Under the pieces are notes generated by a model that was not told the origin of the DNA, ran no database searches, and was given only the letters and a program-made list of their open reading frames with translations. Below, in pieces: positions 52,467 through 62,008 of a stretch of DNA of 64,000 nt. Origin of the DNA: Cytophagales bacterium (GTDB lineage: Bacteria > Bacteroidota > Bacteroidia > Cytophagales > Cyclobacteriaceae); contig JAKSDQ010000248.1 of the NCBI GenBank assembly GCA_022360015.1, positions 1 to 64,000 on the forward strand. The letters are read 5' to 3'. Every line of letters begins with the position of its first letter. The first letter of the stretch is position 1. Both the position numbers and the translations under genes were made by a program.

Positions 52467-54890
52467 CTAATCCGACCGCAGTATACTAGCCGGATTACTT
52501 TGATTAATCTTTTTAATCTGCAATGAAATGGTAAACAATAGCACCACGACAATCAATCCTATAGCCACCAGAAAATCGAGCCAATTAATATTTATATGAT
52601 AAACGAAGTTTTCAAGCCATTTTTCCATAACATACCAGGTCAACGGCAGGGCCGCACAAATTCCCACCAGCGCCAGGTATAAAAAGTGCTTGCTTAGCAG
52701 CAAGGTAATAGAAGACAGGCTTGCCCCTAATACCTTTCTAATGGCCAATTCTTTTTCCCTGGTTCTCATAGTGTAAGCAAACAATCCAAAGATCCCCATA
52801 AAAGCAATAAGAATGGCTAATGCCGAAAAAAAATAGATCAGCTCAAGCTGTCTTTCCTCAGCTTCATAGATTTTTTGATACAATTCATCGACAAAGGCAT
52901 AATCCATAGGAAATTCAGGGAAGTTTTCCTGCCAAAGATTCCGGATCGCAGCGATCTGTTCAAGCATATCATCTCCGGATAACTTTACAAGGATATTATG
53001 AATCCAAACCGGCTCTGTAATCATTACCAGCGGTTGGATGCTATTTTTAAGGCTTTCCTGGTGAAAATCTTCCACCACTCCTACCACAGGTCCCCGTTGC
53101 AACTGAATGCCGGCTATACTCCAGCTAAATTGTTTGCCCAGGGCCTCTTCCGGCGAGTTCCATCCGATGATCCCAAGGGCCGTTTCATTGATTATATATT
53201 CTCTAGGTTGGCTTTGGAGATAGGCCATCAGGTCTTCTTTTTCCCCACCATCCCTGTTCTTTTCACTAAAGTCCCTGCCAGCTTTTAATTTGAGTCCCAT
53301 CACACCAATAAAATCTTCATCAACGATCTGCACATCCATCACCGGTGGACTTTCATAGATTATGCCTTCAGCATAAATGGGCCCCGAGTCCCTGATTTCT
53401 GTAGAGGGAACCTCCATTGATGCGGTAACACCCCTCACAAAAGCAAGCTCCTCAAGCTGATTTTTTAATATATCGTATTTGTTTTTTACCGGGTCAGGAA
53501 GATCCAAAATCGCCAACAATTGCTCCTTATCCAATCCCAGTTTTTTACCGGTTAGATACCGGAATTGTGACTTGGTAATCAACGTACAGCTTATAAGGGT
53601 TATACAAAGAATAATTTGCAAAGCTACCAGCAGATTTTTACTGCTCATAGACTTTCTTGTAGACCCGATATTGCGTTTACTTTTAATAGATGCTACGGCA
53701 GGCTGTTTGGTGAGTACAAATGCGGGAAAAATACCTGCTATGAAAGCCACCACAATTGTCGCTGCCACTACCATGACAATTAAACTGAGCGGTGTCACAG
53801 TAATGGGTGCAAACTTCTGAATTAACGGAACCAGTATTACAACAAAAAGGATGGCTAAAACACTACTGATAAAACACATAATGCCTGACTCCATAAAAAA
53901 GTAAGTAATCAAATTTCCCCTGTCAGACCCCAATACCTTTCTGATCCCAATCTCCGGGAGTCTTTGCAGTGATTGTGCGGCATTTAGATTGATGAAATTA
54001 ATGGTTGACATGATTAAGACAATCAAACCCACACTTGCCACCAACCATAAGTGAGACTTTTTACCATTGAGTTTAATCTCCCTGGCTAAATCTGAATTCA
54101 GATGGATAGATTTAATTTTTTGTAAAGGCAACTTAACGGTATCTGCATCCTGCTCACCTGCCCTTCTTTGAATAAATGCAGCGAGTTTACTTTCCAGGGA
54201 AGCCAAATCCGTATTTTCCCGGGATAAAATATAGGTATAGGCCCACCCCGTTCTTTCCTGCTCTGAAGCGAAGGAAGTAAGCATATTCACCGGCAAATGG
54301 GTATTGGCCGGCAGGTCTTCCATAACACCGGTCACGGTATATACATTTTGTATTGATCCTGTAGCGTCAATAATAGATATTTCTTTTCCCATAGGGTCCT
54401 GGTCACCAAAAAATGTGTTGGCCATTTTTTGTGTAAGCACGGTGGAATATGGGTGAAGCAGGGCGGTTTCCGGATTGCCCCGGAGAAGCCTGAAATCAAA
54501 TACTTCAAAAACCTCATTGTCTACCGAATAGGCATGGCTTATTTTATAATTGTCTGTCCCCACCTGAATAAAACGAGGGTAATAATCCTGAAACCGGATG
54601 AGATGTTTTACTTCAGGAATATCCGTAGGCAGGGTTTTCACCCAGTCCCTGTCTGCCCTCGCCCAATGTACGTCGTAGTTGTTGTCCCGGATATGCATGG
54701 TCACACGATAAATACTATCAGCTTTTGAATGCATATCTTCATAACGTAATTCGCTTGCTAAAAAAAGGCTTATATAAAAGGTAATACTTAAGCCAATTGA
54801 TAAACCCAGAATATTGATGACTGAAAACAGTTTGTTCCTGCGAAGGTGCCTTAGGATGATTTTGAAATAGTTGATCGCCATGTTGGTCAA
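52467..54890 (-). CDS. ABC transporter permease, FtsX/MacB type, double module
   Basis: An inner-membrane protein of 807 residues. An N-terminal helix (LFSVINILGLSIGLSITFYI) and a MacB-like periplasmic domain (about 45-245) are followed by three helices with NINLNAAQSLQRLPEIGIRK-type and VLGSDRGNLITYFF motifs. A second periplasmic domain and three more helices follow (FAYTMRTREKELAIRKVLGA). RxxEIGIRKVLG and KELAIRKVLGAS are the hallmark coupling segments, present twice. Such 800-residue permeases are common in Bacteroidota and are thought to work with a separate ATPase (not present here) in lipoprotein or peptide export or antimicrobial response. Confidence 0.9.
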   Translation of the reverse strand: MTNMAINYFKIILRHLRRNKLFSVINILGLSIGLSITFYISLFLASELRYEDMHSKADSIYRVTMHIRDNNYDVHWARADRDWVKTLPTDIPEVKHLIRFQDYYPRFIQVGTDNYKISHAYSVDNEVFEVFDFRLLRGNPETALLHPYSTVLTQKMANTFFGDQDPMGKEISIIDATGSIQNVYTVTGVMEDLPANTHLPVNMLTSFASEQERTGWAYTYILSRENTDLASLESKLAAFIQRRAGEQDADTVKLPLQKIKSIHLNSDLAREIKLNGKKSHLWLVASVGLIVLIMSTINFINLNAAQSLQRLPEIGIRKVLGSDRGNLITYFFMESGIMCFISSVLAILFVVILVPLIQKFAPITVTPLSLIVMVVAATIVVAFIAGIFPAFVLTKQPAVASIKSKRNIGSTRKSMSSKNLLVALQIILCITLISCTLITKSQFRYLTGKKLGLDKEQLLAILDLPDPVKNKYDILKNQLEELAFVRGVTASMEVPSTEIRDSGPIYAEGIIYESPPVMDVQIVDEDFIGVMGLKLKAGRDFSEKNRDGGEKEDLMAYLQSQPREYIINETALGIIGWNSPEEALGKQFSWSIAGIQLQRGPVVGVVEDFHQESLKNSIQPLVMITEPVWIHNILVKLSGDDMLEQIAAIRNLWQENFPEFPMDYAFVDELYQKIYEAEERQLELIYFFSALAILIAFMGIFGLFAYTMRTREKELAIRKVLGASLSSITLLLSKHFLYLALVGICAALPLTWYVMEKWLENFVYHININWLDFLVAIGLIVVVLLFTISLQIKKINQSNPASILRSD

Positions 54891-55272
54891 TTGCTTGATT
54901 CTTATTGAAGTCTCAGGTCCGGATACACGGATTTAGCAATAATTGTAAAACACATCTATAGCCCATCCCTGTTGCACTTTTTACGTTTTACAGACATCTT
55001 TTGTTCACATCAATCGATCAGGCCATTCGTGCGACAAAAACAATTCCGGTGGACAATCGGTGTTGTAGCCATCTTTTGACTTAATTTATTATATTTAAAG
55101 CGTAAGGAGGCAAATATTTTTCGTGCCGACTCAACCTTCACAGGCACGTTTTACCGGTTTGGAAATGACGGTGATTCCGATGATATTCAGGCTGGTCCGG
55201 AAGGTGCCCGAATCAAAGATACGAAGATAATTTGCTGACAGCTAAAAAGACGAAACCATAGAAAATCGAGCT
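54891..55272. other. Intergenic region between divergent genes
   Basis: About 380 bases. It holds a weak inverted repeat cgtgcc...ggcacg near 55121-55146 flanked by T runs. No gene recognised. Confidence 0.4.
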
Positions 55273-55761
55273 ATGAACCATTTCAAGAAAATTGTCACCG
55301 TAATTAAACTCCATGAAAAAGACCTGGAAAGGTTTATGGAGGTCATTAAGCTCTTTGAAGTTGTTTTTGAAATGGAACCGTTCCCAATACCAGCGTCTGC
55401 CCACCTGCAAAAACTTCTGGGCAAAAGTGATTTTTTTGTGTTTGCAGCCATCATAGAAAACAAAGTTGCGGGTGGTTTAACAGCCTATGTGCTGGACCAA
55501 TATTATGCAAGAAAACCAATTGCTTACATTTACGAACTCGCCGTCGATTCCAATTATCAAAGACAGGGAATCGGAACAAAACTAATCGCCGAGATGAATA
55601 ATTATTGCAAGGAAAAGGGGTTTCAAGAAGTTTTCGTCCAGGCTGAAAAAGTCGATGACTATGCCTTAGATTTTTACCGTTCGACTAAACCAACCGGAGA
55701 AGAGCAAGTAGTTCACTTCTATTATACACTTGATAAAACAAAAACCGGACTTCGTGAATAA
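55273..55761 (+). CDS. GNAT acetyltransferase resembling AAC(3)-I
   Basis: A 162-residue cytoplasmic GNAT. The N-terminal helix MEVIKLFEVVFEMEPFPIPA, the segment LQKLLGKSDFFVFAAIIENK and VAGGLTAYVLDQYYARKPIA line up by eye with the gentamicin acetyltransferase AAC(3)-I family. IYELAVDSNYQRQGIGTKLI holds the acetyl-CoA P-loop (Q/R-x-x-G-x-G/A), and VFVQAEKVDDYALDFYRSTK the later conserved part with the D-D-Y-A-L-x-F-Y motif. It probably acetylates an amine, and an aminoglycoside is possible. It is chromosomal, single, and with no mobile element or integron site nearby. Confidence 0.82.
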   Translation: MNHFKKIVTVIKLHEKDLERFMEVIKLFEVVFEMEPFPIPASAHLQKLLGKSDFFVFAAIIENKVAGGLTAYVLDQYYARKPIAYIYELAVDSNYQRQGIGTKLIAEMNNYCKEKGFQEVFVQAEKVDDYALDFYRSTKPTGEEQVVHFYYTLDKTKTGLRE

Positions 55762-55825
55762 GCTGCGACCCAATGAACAGAAAGGAGCAGTTAAGGAATA
55801 ACATACCTTTTACTACTGTGAAGCA

Positions 55826-55930
55826 TTAAAACAACATGTACATCCTGTTTGTCAGCAAGGCAAAGAGGCCCAAAAGAATGTAAGCAAGGAGTTCAGCTTT
55901 GATGAATGCTAATAAGCTAGTCTTTTTCAT
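55826..55930 (-). CDS. Candidate small membrane peptide
   Basis: A 34-codon frame, MKKTSLLAFIKAELLAYILL then GLFALLTNRMYMLF: a basic start and one hydrophobic helix. It is downstream of the SusCD terminator. It looks protein-like, but nothing else supports it. Confidence 0.3.
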   Translation of the reverse strand: MKKTSLLAFIKAELLAYILLGLFALLTNRMYMLF

Positions 55931-56006
55931 AATTTAAAAAATAATCGAGCTTTTTTTATTCTACGGCGCTGCATATATATGGGTTTTCGCAGCTCCGGTT
56001 AACCGT

Positions 56007-56042
56007 GAAAAAAATAACGCCGGCTTACTATGGCCGGCATTA
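56007..56042 (-). terminator. Rho-independent terminator of the SusC/SusD operon
   Basis: On the minus strand, AATGCCGGC, an 8-base loop and GCCGGCGTT form a 9-bp stem followed by ATTTTTTTC. It lies 14 bases after the SusD stop. Confidence 0.85.
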
Positions 56043-56055
56043 TTTTAAATAAAGC

Positions 56056-57501
56056 TTATTCTTCTGTGGTACTAAACCACATGGGTTTGGTATGGTAATC
56101 AATTTCAAGACCACCTACTTCCTCAAGCGCCTGGCTGTTCCAGTCAAACTCGGAAAAACCTCTTACCAGCCATCTTTGTGCCGGCTTGTCTCCATTTTCA
56201 GGAGCAAATTCTTCGGGCAATTGAAACCCCAAAAATACGTTACTATCATATTGGTACCGCCTGAGATCGACCCAGGTTTCATTATTGGCATAGAGGGCGA
56301 TATACTTTTGGATCATAATATGACTGAGCGCCAACTCATTGGCATTTTGCGGTAAGGCCTCGGCAATAAACTGACCGGCGGCTGCCGGATCAACACCGGT
56401 GAAATCCATATGAGCCCGTATGGCTTCCAGGAAGGCTTCGAAAGCCATGGCCAGGTTGCCCTGGATAAACGCCGCTTCAGCCTTAATAAATTGCAACTCG
56501 GAATAAGTAATCAAAGGGTAAGCGACTTCATCCTGAAAAATATATTTCCCGTATAGTTGTGGTACGATACCCGAAACATCGCCAAGGGTAGGGGTTATGC
56601 CCGTGTATTCGTCATTCTCATCGGTGTTGAACATCAGCGCCAATCTGGGGTCGACCTCTCCATTAAAATAGGTGCCGTTGAGATAACTGATAATCAGATT
56701 GGTTTGGAGGCGGAAGTCGTAGTTGCCACGGCTTGGCCCCATAAAACTACTTTTGGCCGAGCTTTCACCCTCAAATGGAATGGCAGCGTTATCTTCATTG
56801 CCTGCAAATGACTTGTCTACAAACTCAATTACTTCGGCCGGGTTATAAGAGCTTTTATTAGAGATATGGTGGGCATTTCGCGCTTTCACTGCATAAACAA
56901 ATTTTTGCCATTTTGATAAATCGCCGCCATACATCGACTCGGTTTCCGCAAAATTAGGATCTGTTTGTCCCGTAGGGTTTTCCAGCTCGCGAATGGCCTC
57001 GTCACATAAATCCCTGATGCCCGCATAAATTTCCGCCTGCGTGTTGTAATCAAACTTTGTTAACGTGTTATCCCATGCCTGATCAAATGGTAGCTCCCCG
57101 TGATGATCGGTAAGCACCTGCCAGCTCCAGCCGCGAATGGCGGCGGCAATACCTTTGTATCCGGCCAAACCAAATTCTTCCGCCTGCTTTGTCATTTCAT
57201 TCAGGTTAGAGCCGGTGGCCCAGTAATGATTTCTGAATTTTTGCGTACCACTTCTGTTGCTGGAACCATGACGATCAAAATGATAGTTAGGGTTGAGCCA
57301 CGCCCAGTTTTGTGTTATCGCTCCCACATAGCGGCTGTCAAACATTTCACCCTCCGCCATAGAGTACAGTATCTGGGGCAAATAGAGATGAGGTGCCGCT
57401 GTCTGGGGCAAATAAGGATCATCGTTGACATCCAGGTAATCATCGCAAGATCCAAGAACTGTCAAGCCAAATAGTATATATATAAAATTGAATTTTTTCA
57501 T
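56056..57501 (-). CDS. SusD/RagB-like nutrient-binding outer-membrane lipoprotein
   Basis: About 481 residues from Met 57501 (MKKFNFIYILFGLTVLGSC, lipobox; two earlier in-frame Met exist). It begins DDYLDVNDDPYLPQTAAPHL and has TPR-like helices (GIAAAIRGWSWQVLTDHHGE, LPFDQAWDN). The late motif LITYSELQFIKAEAAFIQGN, LAMAFEAFLEAIRAHM is typical, and the end ALEEVGGLEIDYHTKPMW matches the SusD-like_2 group. With SusC it forms the outer-membrane lid and channel for an oligomer, probably a peptide or glycan. It starts about 30 bases after the SusC stop and shares its terminator. Confidence 0.92.
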   Translation of the reverse strand: MKKFNFIYILFGLTVLGSCDDYLDVNDDPYLPQTAAPHLYLPQILYSMAEGEMFDSRYVGAITQNWAWLNPNYHFDRHGSSNRSGTQKFRNHYWATGSNLNEMTKQAEEFGLAGYKGIAAAIRGWSWQVLTDHHGELPFDQAWDNTLTKFDYNTQAEIYAGIRDLCDEAIRELENPTGQTDPNFAETESMYGGDLSKWQKFVYAVKARNAHHISNKSSYNPAEVIEFVDKSFAGNEDNAAIPFEGESSAKSSFMGPSRGNYDFRLQTNLIISYLNGTYFNGEVDPRLALMFNTDENDEYTGITPTLGDVSGIVPQLYGKYIFQDEVAYPLITYSELQFIKAEAAFIQGNLAMAFEAFLEAIRAHMDFTGVDPAAAGQFIAEALPQNANELALSHIMIQKYIALYANNETWVDLRRYQYDSNVFLGFQLPEEFAPENGDKPAQRWLVRGFSEFDWNSQALEEVGGLEIDYHTKPMWFSTTEE

Positions 57502-57530
57502 GATTGATAACATTTGATAACTGAAAGTCA

Positions 57531-60500
57531 CTAAAAACCAAGTCTGACTCCGGCAGCAAAAGTCACAGGATTCGGTACGGAGAAAAAATCAAACCCTACC
57601 GCATTACTACCACGAGCCGATGCATTTAAACCATTGATGCTCGGATCCGCGCCATCATAATTAGTCAATAAAAGAAGGTTGTTGCCGGTTATATTTATCT
57701 GAACATCATTGATAAATGTATTGGTCAATAAAGATGAAGGCAGCCGGTATGATAGCGTCACATCTCTCAGATTAAGCCAGTTAATGTCTTTTTCAATATA
57801 CGCTGACTCAACCAGCCCTAAAATGGTACTTGTATAATAGTCCTCATCCAAAATAGTCTCCTGAGTGTTTCTTTCCCCATTTTCCAATACCCCGTCAAAT
57901 ACCACTGTTTGCCCCCTGTTAGCGGTTCTGGGGCTTAATCCTGCCGCTGTAAGTGATCTTTCGGTCGCATTAAATACATCTCCACCCTTCCGGATATCGA
58001 GCAGGAATGAAAGTGTAAATCCTTTGTAGTCGAAAGTATTGGTAAGTCCTACCGAAAAATCAGGTTCGCGGTTACCTATCAAAACAAAATCAGGGTTTAT
58101 TTCAGGCTCTCCATCATCACCGATAATCAATTCCCCATTGTCATTTGTTAAAAAGGTACGGCCTGTAATGGTCATAAACGATTCTCCCGGCACATATCCC
58201 GCCCTGGCATTTCCGGCCAGCCAGGTATCTGACAAATAAAATTCCTCAAAATCCCCGGGCAACGATAGCACTTCATTCCTATTCAAAGAAAAATTGGCAT
58301 TGACATGCCAGGTTAACTCGTTTTTTCTGAGCACTTCACCATTGACCATAATTTCAAGACCTTGATTTCTGATCTCGCCCGCATTGACCAATTGCAATAT
58401 GTATCCCGAGGCATAGCTAAGCCTCGGTGAAACGATCTGATCTTTACTGGTTACGTTGTAGTAGGTAAAATCAATACCTAAACGGTTAGAAAAAAATCGA
58501 ATGTCAAAACCAGCCTCGTAAGAGACCGTTGTTTCCGGTTTGATGTTTTCATTAGCCCCGAAAAAACTAACATTAAAACCGCCCCCGGTTCGCGTAAACT
58601 CCCGAAGTGAAGGCCTGGTGCTGTGTGGAGGGGCATCTTTTCCCACCTGCGCAAAAGAGGCCCTTATTTTTCCAAAAGAAACGGGCGAATTTACATCGAG
58701 GTTAAGGGCTTCTGAGAATACAAAACTAGTGCTGACAGAAGGGTAGAAGAAGCTCCGGTTATCTCTTGGAAGGGTAGAAGACCAGTCATTTCTACCGGTG
58801 ACACTTAAAAATATCATATTTTTGTAATCTGCTTTTAGCTCACCAAAAACACCTATTAGTCGCCGGTTAGACCCGCTTACACTCACCTCACGGGTTGCCT
58901 GATCTGTATTGATAATGCTGTAAAGACCCGGCACAAGTATGTCTTCGCCATAACGGGAATCTACCCGGTATTCCCTGTCATCGATATTATTGCCCAGGGT
59001 GAGGCCAATATTGAAATCATCAAAGGATTTATTGGCCGTAATAAGTATAAATGAGTTGATTAACTTATTGTATGCCTCATATTCGGCCATTAAACCATTG
59101 ACATCCATCGCCATACTCCTGTTTGGGTATCTTTGAATAGACTCCGGATCATAGGCGGTAAGGCCTGTAGTAGTGTAAATGTCAGAACCTATCCTGCCTG
59201 TAATGTTAAGCCAGCTTAATACGTCGTAAGATATGCTTCCATTGAGTAGAATTCTGTCGGTTTGATCCGTAATGCTGTTATTCTCTGCTGTGAAAAACGG
59301 ATTTTCAATCTCATTGTCCCCCAGGATTTTCAGGTTACCACCGGCATCTCTTTGAACCCGTATGTCGTCGGTTACGGGCCACCTGAGCACACTGGAGTAT
59401 AAACTGCCGGCCCCTTTTGAAGTACGCTCGGCTTCTGTTCTTACATAATTGGCAGAGGTAGTTAAATTAAGTTTAGGACTAAGCCTGGTTGTTAAGTTAA
59501 CCCTGAATGAGTTTCTGTCAAACCCTGTTTCAGGTACCGAACCATCCTGCATGGTAAAATTTCCCGAAGCCAGATAGGTCATCTGATCATTTCCTCCACT
59601 TACACTCAGATTATGAATCTGGGCAAATCCTGTCTCAAAAAAGTTTTCAACGTTGTCGTACACCCTTTCATTAGGACCTAAAGGTGCTCCCCAATGGCCT
59701 ACTACCTCCGGATCATTAGTCCCTCCGGTTCCTGTGTTATAGGCTTTAAGGATATCGGGGAAACGGTTGATTTTTTCCCACCGGAAATTATTATTATAGT
59801 TGATTTTAGCCGCGCCGCTGCTACCTTTCTTGGTGGTGATGATAATTGCCCCGTTAGCAGCATCGATCCCGTACAAAGCGGCGGCGGCAGGTCCTTTCAA
59901 TACCGTGACGCTTTCAATATCATTGGGGTCGATATCCCCTGCCCTGCTCGAATAATCCGACTGCCGGTTGGAAGCTTGATTGAGTAGATCTTCCTCGTTC
60001 AATGTGGTGTTATCTATAGGGATTCCGTCTACCACAAACAAAGGTTGATTGTTGCCATCCAGCGAGGTACCCCCACGTATCACAATGGAAGATGACGCCC
60101 CGGGCATGCCACTGGTAGCCCCTACGCTCACACCGGCTACCCTTCCCTGCAGGGAATTGATCAGGTTAGGACGGGTGGTATTGGCTATTTCCTTTCCCGA
60201 CACTTCCTGCACTGCAAAACCCAGCTCCTTTTTGTCTTTTTCAACGCCAAATGAGGTGACTACCACTTCCTGCAGTTGCATGATGTCCTGCACCAGGCCT
60301 GCATTGACAGTGACAGCGGTTTGTACGTCAAGATTAATTTGTTCGGTTTTTTTTTCGTAGCCAATAAAGCTAAAAATCAAGGTGTAGGTACCCGGTGTTA
60401 AACTGGCTGTAATTTTGTAATTGCCACTTGCATCGGCAATTCCTCCAAATGTTGTGTTTTGAATCTGTACCAAAACACCCGGAAGCGGCTCACGGCTACT

Positions 60501-60632
60501 CCCGTCAGTAACTTTTCCGGAAATGGTGTAGTCACTCTGCGCCCTAAGGTGGGATACCATCAGGATACACAGCGAAAACACAAGCAATTTCCTTAATTCC
60601 AAAAATGGACATCGTGTAATCGTTGCATTCAT
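57531..60632 (-). CDS. SusC/RagA-type TonB-linked outer-membrane protein
   Basis: 1033 residues. A signal peptide ends SHLRAQ, followed by a carboxypeptidase-like domain (about 36-120; YTISGKVTDGSSREPLPGVL, TYTLIFSFIGYEKKTEQIN). The SusC signature is LQEVVVTSFGVEKDKKELGF and SGKEIANTTRPNLINSLQGR, VAGVSVG. The plug continues to IESVTVLKGPAAAALYGIDA, ANGAIIITTKKG, then a large barrel ending VTFAAGVRLGF. It imports the cargo held by SusD. The pair is a polysaccharide- or peptide-type uptake unit without enzymes in this window. A DeoR regulator is divergent from it, 600 bases away. Confidence 0.95.
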   Translation of the reverse strand: MNATITRCPFLELRKLLVFSLCILMVSHLRAQSDYTISGKVTDGSSREPLPGVLVQIQNTTFGGIADASGNYKITASLTPGTYTLIFSFIGYEKKTEQINLDVQTAVTVNAGLVQDIMQLQEVVVTSFGVEKDKKELGFAVQEVSGKEIANTTRPNLINSLQGRVAGVSVGATSGMPGASSSIVIRGGTSLDGNNQPLFVVDGIPIDNTTLNEEDLLNQASNRQSDYSSRAGDIDPNDIESVTVLKGPAAAALYGIDAANGAIIITTKKGSSGAAKINYNNNFRWEKINRFPDILKAYNTGTGGTNDPEVVGHWGAPLGPNERVYDNVENFFETGFAQIHNLSVSGGNDQMTYLASGNFTMQDGSVPETGFDRNSFRVNLTTRLSPKLNLTTSANYVRTEAERTSKGAGSLYSSVLRWPVTDDIRVQRDAGGNLKILGDNEIENPFFTAENNSITDQTDRILLNGSISYDVLSWLNITGRIGSDIYTTTGLTAYDPESIQRYPNRSMAMDVNGLMAEYEAYNKLINSFILITANKSFDDFNIGLTLGNNIDDREYRVDSRYGEDILVPGLYSIINTDQATREVSVSGSNRRLIGVFGELKADYKNMIFLSVTGRNDWSSTLPRDNRSFFYPSVSTSFVFSEALNLDVNSPVSFGKIRASFAQVGKDAPPHSTRPSLREFTRTGGGFNVSFFGANENIKPETTVSYEAGFDIRFFSNRLGIDFTYYNVTSKDQIVSPRLSYASGYILQLVNAGEIRNQGLEIMVNGEVLRKNELTWHVNANFSLNRNEVLSLPGDFEEFYLSDTWLAGNARAGYVPGESFMTITGRTFLTNDNGELIIGDDGEPEINPDFVLIGNREPDFSVGLTNTFDYKGFTLSFLLDIRKGGDVFNATERSLTAAGLSPRTANRGQTVVFDGVLENGERNTQETILDEDYYTSTILGLVESAYIEKDINWLNLRDVTLSYRLPSSLLTNTFINDVQINITGNNLLLLTNYDGADPSINGLNASARGSNAVGFDFFSVPNPVTFAAGVRLGF

Positions 60633-61231
60633 ATTTATTATTATTTAGGGTTAAAATGCCATCAAAAAATATCCACGATTTCCCACGATCCGACCGGAGT
60701 TGAGAGGACTCCTGTATCGACTGCCACTTATTTACCCGCTTATCCTGTTTTCGGGCCAAACCGGATGAGTCGATCCAACTGTAACCGTTTGATTAATGTT
60801 TTCCACACCTTATTGCTCTAAAACTGTTTTGTTCCAAAAAAATCAAACATCTCTGTGGGATATATAATGGGTTACACCAACTTTCTTACACTAAAAAGGG
60901 GCCTGGCATGTATCTATGGTGAACTTCGAAACCTGCCAGGATTACCGGCTAAATGTAAAATATAAATCTTATCATTGCAATTAAAAATTGCATAACATTG
61001 TAAATAATTGCAAATAATTAAAGTTTTTGAATAAAAAAATAGCATAATATTGTAATTCAAATAATAATATGCAAATTAATGCTGTTTTTATAATCTTTGC
61101 AATGTCCTGCAATATTTGATCTTTAATGACATAAATGATAATTTGTCCGACAGGGTGATTTCGATCCGCTGTAAATTCCCGGAATTAAAAAGGGGAATGA
61201 TTTTTGGCATGACTTTGTTAAGTTCGTTATT
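60633..61231. other. Long intergenic regulatory region between SusC and DeoR
   Basis: About 600 bases. Near SusC there is CCTGGCA (60902-60908) facing TGCCAGG (60934-60940), a possible leader hairpin. From 60961 to 61115 the sequence is very AT-rich with repeated TTGCAA/TTGTAA-like half-sites, including a perfect palindrome at 60976-60992 and TTGCA-N6-TGCAA near 61097-61112. No gene is evident. Confidence 0.55.
60976..60992. promoter_or_regulatory. Candidate operator of the DeoR/SusC intergenic region
   Basis: TGCAATT-AAA-AATTGCA, a perfect 7-3-7 inverted repeat, surrounded by further TTGCAA-like half-sites. Its place between the regulator and the transport operon makes it a likely binding site for the DeoR protein. 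Confidence 0.45.
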
Positions 61232-61981
61232 ATGTTAAAGGAAGAAAGGCAAAATATAATTCTCAATGAAGTAAGAATACATAACAGGGTGCTCCTCAAT
61301 GACCTGGCAGCCCAATTGGGCGTATCTGAAGACACTGTAAGAAGGGATCTGAAAGAGCTGGACACCCTGGGAAGAGTCAAGAAAGTGCATGGCGGAGCTA
61401 TTTCAAAAGGCTATCATCTGTACAGCTACCGTGAACAGGAGATTTACGCCCACGAACACAAAGTGCTTATTGCCAAAAAAGCCATGACGTTGCTGAAAGA
61501 TGGACAGGTAGTCCTGATTAGCGGAGGCACCACCAATCTTGAACTGGCCCGCCTGATTCCTAAACAACTCAAAGCTACTTTTTTTACCCCCAGCTTAACA
61601 ACCGCCCTGCAACTTTTATCACACCCCAATATCGAGACCATCTTTATTGGTGGAAAGCTTTCCAGGGAAGCGCAGATTGCCATAGGTGGTAATGTGGTCA
61701 ATCTGCTCTCACAGATCAAAGCCGATATTTGCTTTCCAGGCACCAGCTATCTCGATGTCAGACATGGATTGTCGGACTTCGACTGGGAAGTTGTACAAAT
61801 GAAAAAGGCGATGATTAATGCGGCGAAGCAAACGGTAGCGATGGGTATTTCCGAAAAATTAAACTCCTTTAATAAGTATCAGGTTTGTGATATTGAAGAT
61901 ATTAACTATTTAATCACAGAATTAGACAGCCGGCATGAGTTGCTGGAGCCTTACAAAAACCAGGGACTAAGTATACTTTAG
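61232..61981 (+). CDS. DeoR/GlpR-family transcriptional regulator
   Basis: A 249-residue cytoplasmic regulator. The N-terminal HTH (LKEERQNIILNEVRIHNRVL, LNDLAAQLGVSEDTVRRDLK, ELDTLGRVKKVHGGAIS) is a textbook DeoR start. The C-terminal sugar-phosphate sensor domain has LISGGTTNLELARLIP, IETIFIGGKLSREAQIAIGG and ADICFPGTSYLDVRHGLSDF. It normally binds a phosphorylated sugar and represses transport or catabolic genes. It is divergent from SusC, which is its most likely target. In this phylum SusCD units are more often run by ECF sigma or hybrid sensor proteins. Confidence 0.92.
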   Translation: MLKEERQNIILNEVRIHNRVLLNDLAAQLGVSEDTVRRDLKELDTLGRVKKVHGGAISKGYHLYSYREQEIYAHEHKVLIAKKAMTLLKDGQVVLISGGTTNLELARLIPKQLKATFFTPSLTTALQLLSHPNIETIFIGGKLSREAQIAIGGNVVNLLSQIKADICFPGTSYLDVRHGLSDFDWEVVQMKKAMINAAKQTVAMGISEKLNSFNKYQVCDIEDINYLITELDSRHELLEPYKNQGLSIL

Positions 61982-62008
61982 TAACAGCAAAATCACAGAT
62001 ACACCCTT

